This document shows, one piece after another, positions 61,955-64,000 of a stretch of 64,000 nucleotides of DNA. The DNA is taken from the IMG/VR virus record IMGVR_UViG_3300025603_000009, positions 1-64,000 of that record; one strand, written 5' to 3'. This DNA comes from a virus. Each line of letters opens with the position of its first letter. Positions within the stretch are counted from its first letter, which is position 1. A program made the translations under genes and the position numbers. The notes below the pieces were generated by a model, which saw only the letters and a program-made list of their open reading frames with translations, did not search any database and was not told the origin of the DNA.

Positions 61955-62413
61955 ATGAGTAAGTCGTTAGAAAATGCAGTTCAATTAGAAGCGCACGAAA
62001 TATTACTTTTAACTCCATTTCAAAAAGCAACTAATGCTATAATATGGATAAAAGAATTGTTAGCAACAAAAGCTAAACAAGGAAATAGTAAACTTGGAAA
62101 TGCAAAAGTAGGTTTTTGTTGTTTAGGTGTAGGGTGTACAATTTTAAACATAAAAGATTATAGCTTTGTTGCAGGTACAGATGCAAGATTTACAGCAAGC
62201 GTAGGATTAATAACTCACGTTGGTTATCCACACTATCCTGATCATAAAGACCCATTTTTACGGTCATTAACAGAGTTAAATGATAATGAAAAGTACACGT
62301 TTAAACAAATTGCTGTACATCTTTGTAAGCATCATTTATACTATTTTCATAAAGATGTATCTGATCAAATAGGTATATTATTAAAAGAAGAAAATTTAAT
62401 ACAAACCTCTTAA
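61955..62413 (+). CDS. Cys/Gly-motif phage protein, member 2 (DUF6197-like, 152 aa)
   Basis: The N-terminal helices are followed by VGFCCLGVGCTIL near residues 50-62, resembling the CLxG element of the DUF6197-type phage family. The end holds histidine-rich helices (AVHLCKHHLYYFHKDVSD). Same operon and similar size as members 1 and 3. Role unknown; resemblance judged by motif only. Confidence 0.5.
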   Translation: MSKSLENAVQLEAHEILLLTPFQKATNAIIWIKELLATKAKQGNSKLGNAKVGFCCLGVGCTILNIKDYSFVAGTDARFTASVGLITHVGYPHYPDHKDPFLRSLTELNDNEKYTFKQIAVHLCKHHLYYFHKDVSDQIGILLKEENLIQTS

Positions 62414-62423
62414 TTCTATTCTC

Positions 62424-62612
62424 ATGTTTACATTATTTGTTATTTGTTTAATAATTGGAGTAGTTGCATCGGTTGTATTACTTATAGCTGCAGGAAATTC
62501 TTCTGATTCTATACCATCAAGTAAGCATCTTAAAATGTTATTATTTATTGTTGTACTTATGTATGTTATTGGATGCATCGCGTATTCAAATGTATATCCA
62601 CCACTTGATTAA
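62424..62612 (+). CDS. Two-pass small membrane protein (62 aa)
   Basis: Two clear membrane helices (LFVICLIIGVVASVVLLIA and MLLFIVVLMYVIGCIAY) joined by a short Ser/Lys-rich turn. The size and topology are those of small holin-like or other membrane-active phage proteins, but in an early-type block that function is unlikely. Function unassigned. Confidence 0.55.
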   Translation: MFTLFVICLIIGVVASVVLLIAAGNSSDSIPSSKHLKMLLFIVVLMYVIGCIAYSNVYPPLD

Positions 62613-62623
62613 TATTTACAATT

Positions 62624-63106
62624 ATGAATATCCAAAACTTAAAAAGAATACGTAATTACATTCAATCAATACCAGAAGATCGTATTGATATGAGAACATT
62701 TGGAAGTTCTTCTAATATACTTTTAGATTTCAGAACAAAAGAAATTGACCCAGAAGCAGTAAAAGAACTTACAGACTGTAATACAGTAGCCTGTATAATA
62801 GGTCATTCTATAATATTAGATTTAGATTTGTATGCAGAAATAGCAAAAGAAAACGCATACAAATCTACAAATTGTACAGAATGGGCTACAAAATTTTGTG
62901 AACTTGATAATACGTATCAATTTTCATGGTTATTTGGACCAACATGGCACGCCAGTTTTAAAACTGTTGCTGATATAACTGTACGATTGAATTATGCAAT
63001 AGAACATAATTCAATACCAATAAATGCGTTAAAGCAAATAAAAAGCGGAGTTTTTTATAATGTAATGTACATTTTATTTAAGCACAATTTAAAATATATA
63101 CCATAA
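62624..63106 (+). CDS. Cys/Gly-motif phage protein, member 3 (160 aa)
   Basis: DCNTVACIIGHSII at about residues 50-63 is the third copy of the C-x-T-x-x-C/G pattern in this operon. The second half has W-rich segments ending WLFGPTWHAS, and then FKTVADITVRLNYAIEHN, a pattern I recall from unannotated proteins of Bacteroidota phages carrying a CGTxGCAIG-type element. The gene is joined to the next by a TAATG overlap. No function known. Confidence 0.55.
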   Translation: MNIQNLKRIRNYIQSIPEDRIDMRTFGSSSNILLDFRTKEIDPEAVKELTDCNTVACIIGHSIILDLDLYAEIAKENAYKSTNCTEWATKFCELDNTYQFSWLFGPTWHASFKTVADITVRLNYAIEHNSIPINALKQIKSGVFYNVMYILFKHNLKYIP

Positions 63107-63429
63107 TGGAAATTCAATCTTCTATACAAGCAGTGTTAACATTTTTTTTAATACTATTAACAGGTGCTTTTATTTACACATCGGACAAAAGTGTTGAAAA
63201 TGTTACAACAAAACCTGTTATTACTTCTCATGTAATAGTAGCTACAGTGGTTTTAAAAAAAGATACTGTAAAAATACCATTTAAATTACAAGGGAAGCCT
63301 TATTATGATATAAACGATGCTATAACTGTACGTTTTATCAATGATACAGCTATAATTATTAACAATAGACTTACAACTTTAGATGGTATTGCCACTTATA
63401 AAGGAGTAGTCGTAAAAATCGTAGAATAA
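63106..63429 (+). CDS. Membrane-anchored beta-rich protein (107 aa)
   Basis: One N-terminal membrane helix (VLTFFLILLTGAFIYTS, about residues 10-27), then an extracytoplasmic domain of alternating strands (SHVIVATVVLKKDTVKIPFK, DAITVRFINDTAIIINN). Coupled to both neighbours by TAATG. Probably a periplasm-facing small protein. No family recognised. Confidence 0.55.
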   Translation: MEIQSSIQAVLTFFLILLTGAFIYTSDKSVENVTTKPVITSHVIVATVVLKKDTVKIPFKLQGKPYYDINDAITVRFINDTAIIINNRLTTLDGIATYKGVVVKIVE

Positions 63430-63656
63430 TGGCTATTATATTGTTACCTACAACACACGAAAAAATGATGTGTTTGATAAAGGATTTTAAGCACACAAAA
63501 AAACTTCTTATTATAAATGTAAGTGCAGCTAATTATTTTAGAAAAGCATTTATAAATGCAATGGTAGATGGTGATTCACAAACTGTTAAATTGTTATATA
63601 TTGAATATTGTGATCGCAAACACAATGTTAATTATATTAAAACATTGTTAAATTAA
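63429..63656 (+). CDS. Hypothetical protein (75 aa)
   Basis: Short soluble-looking protein with a basic N-terminal half (LIKDFKHTKKLLIINVSAAN) and a C-terminal helix (TVKLLYIEYCDRKHNVNYIK). Joined to the preceding gene by TAATG. Not recognised. Confidence 0.5.
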   Translation: MAIILLPTTHEKMMCLIKDFKHTKKLLIINVSAANYFRKAFINAMVDGDSQTVKLLYIEYCDRKHNVNYIKTLLN

Positions 63657-63687
63657 CAATAAAATAAATACTGAATTACTATAAATT

Positions 63688-63939
63688 ATGGCTTACGATA
63701 TAGAAATAAAAAAAGAAACACCCAACTTAAAAGATGTTAAAGTAGCTGATTTACCTTGTTTAGGTAAAAATAAGATTACTGGGAATATTTCCCAATTAAT
63801 AGGTGTAAATGGTAATCAATTTATTACACATAGCCGTAGATCTAGTGCAGTGTGTGGTGATAGTAGTAAGGGTGTTAGATTGTTATCAAACTACACTTTA
63901 GCACCTCCTAACACCTCAATAACAATCACCCAACCCTAA
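63688..63939 (+). CDS. Hypothetical protein (83 aa), last gene of the window
   Basis: Starts MAYDIEIKKETPNLKDVKVA with an acidic/Lys N-terminus, then a Gly/Asn-rich middle and a Ser/Thr/Pro tail. No motif recognised. The stop is followed by about 60 bases with nothing clear before the window ends. Confidence 0.45.
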   Translation: MAYDIEIKKETPNLKDVKVADLPCLGKNKITGNISQLIGVNGNQFITHSRRSSAVCGDSSKGVRLLSNYTLAPPNTSITITQP

Positions 63940-64000
63940 TACCAATAATAATCTATATACTTACTATAAACAACACAAATAAAATAGTTGGTATTGTAAA

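Noticed and set aside
1-64000. CRISPR arrays, insertion sequences, integrase and attachment sites
   Set aside because: No regularly spaced repeats, transposase-like genes or integrase were seen.

Overview
The window is a segment of a tailed double-stranded DNA phage of the crAss-like group (Crassvirales), most likely infecting a member of Bacteroidota. The evidence is the order and sequence of the late genes: large terminase, portal, acidic scaffold-like protein, crAss-type major capsid protein, ring/tail proteins, a nozzle or muzzle-like tail protein, two large cargo-like proteins, and a giant protein carrying the DFDxD signature of crAss-like virion RNA polymerases. The DNA is strongly A+T rich. 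Starts follow A/T-rich leaders rather than strong Shine-Dalgarno sequences, and TAA, TAG and TGA all end genes, so I see no sign of stop-codon reassignment.

Layout. (1) Positions 1-5424, + strand: a structured leader RNA, then nine small to medium genes, including a deoxynucleoside monophosphate kinase, a DUF932-type protein and a MazG-like NTP pyrophosphohydrolase. The block ends at a strong hairpin terminator (5492-5530). (2) Positions 5590-56283, - strand: one 50-kb late block read right to left. It holds an IHF-like small protein, a PD-(D/E)XK nuclease, an Acb2/Tad1-like helical protein, two exported proteins, an amidase, TerL, portal, scaffold, major capsid protein, capsid/tail structural genes, holin-like and cupin-like small genes, a leucine-rich receptor-binding candidate, the nozzle, cargo proteins, an M15 peptidase protein and the virion RNA polymerase. 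Many genes are coupled by 1-nt TAATG overlaps, and four internal terminators divide the block. (3) Positions 56358-64000, + strand: small, mostly unrecognised genes (membrane proteins, a lipoprotein, three small proteins with related Cys/Gly motifs) mixed with an unusual amount of structured non-coding DNA.

The most notable region is 56.66-60.19 kb. It contains a pseudoknot RNA ending in a terminator, then a three-hairpin RNA ending in a second terminator. Next comes a codon-biased 201-aa gene whose stop codon is followed within three bases by a complete type II hammerhead self-cleaving ribozyme (57947-58018, all core nucleotides present). After that are a 600-bp stretch full of ATACT/AGTAT inverted repeats and a tRNA-like cloverleaf. 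Together with the leader RNA at 13-150, this suggests that RNA structure and RNA processing organise early transcription in this phage.

How the genes fit together: the giant RNA polymerase and cargo proteins would be packaged in the capsid, injected with the DNA, and transcribe the early + strand genes. These supply nucleotide-metabolism enzymes and host-takeover proteins. The - strand block then makes the virion, the lysis enzymes and the packaging motor. DNA polymerase, primase and helicase genes are not in this window and probably lie outside it.
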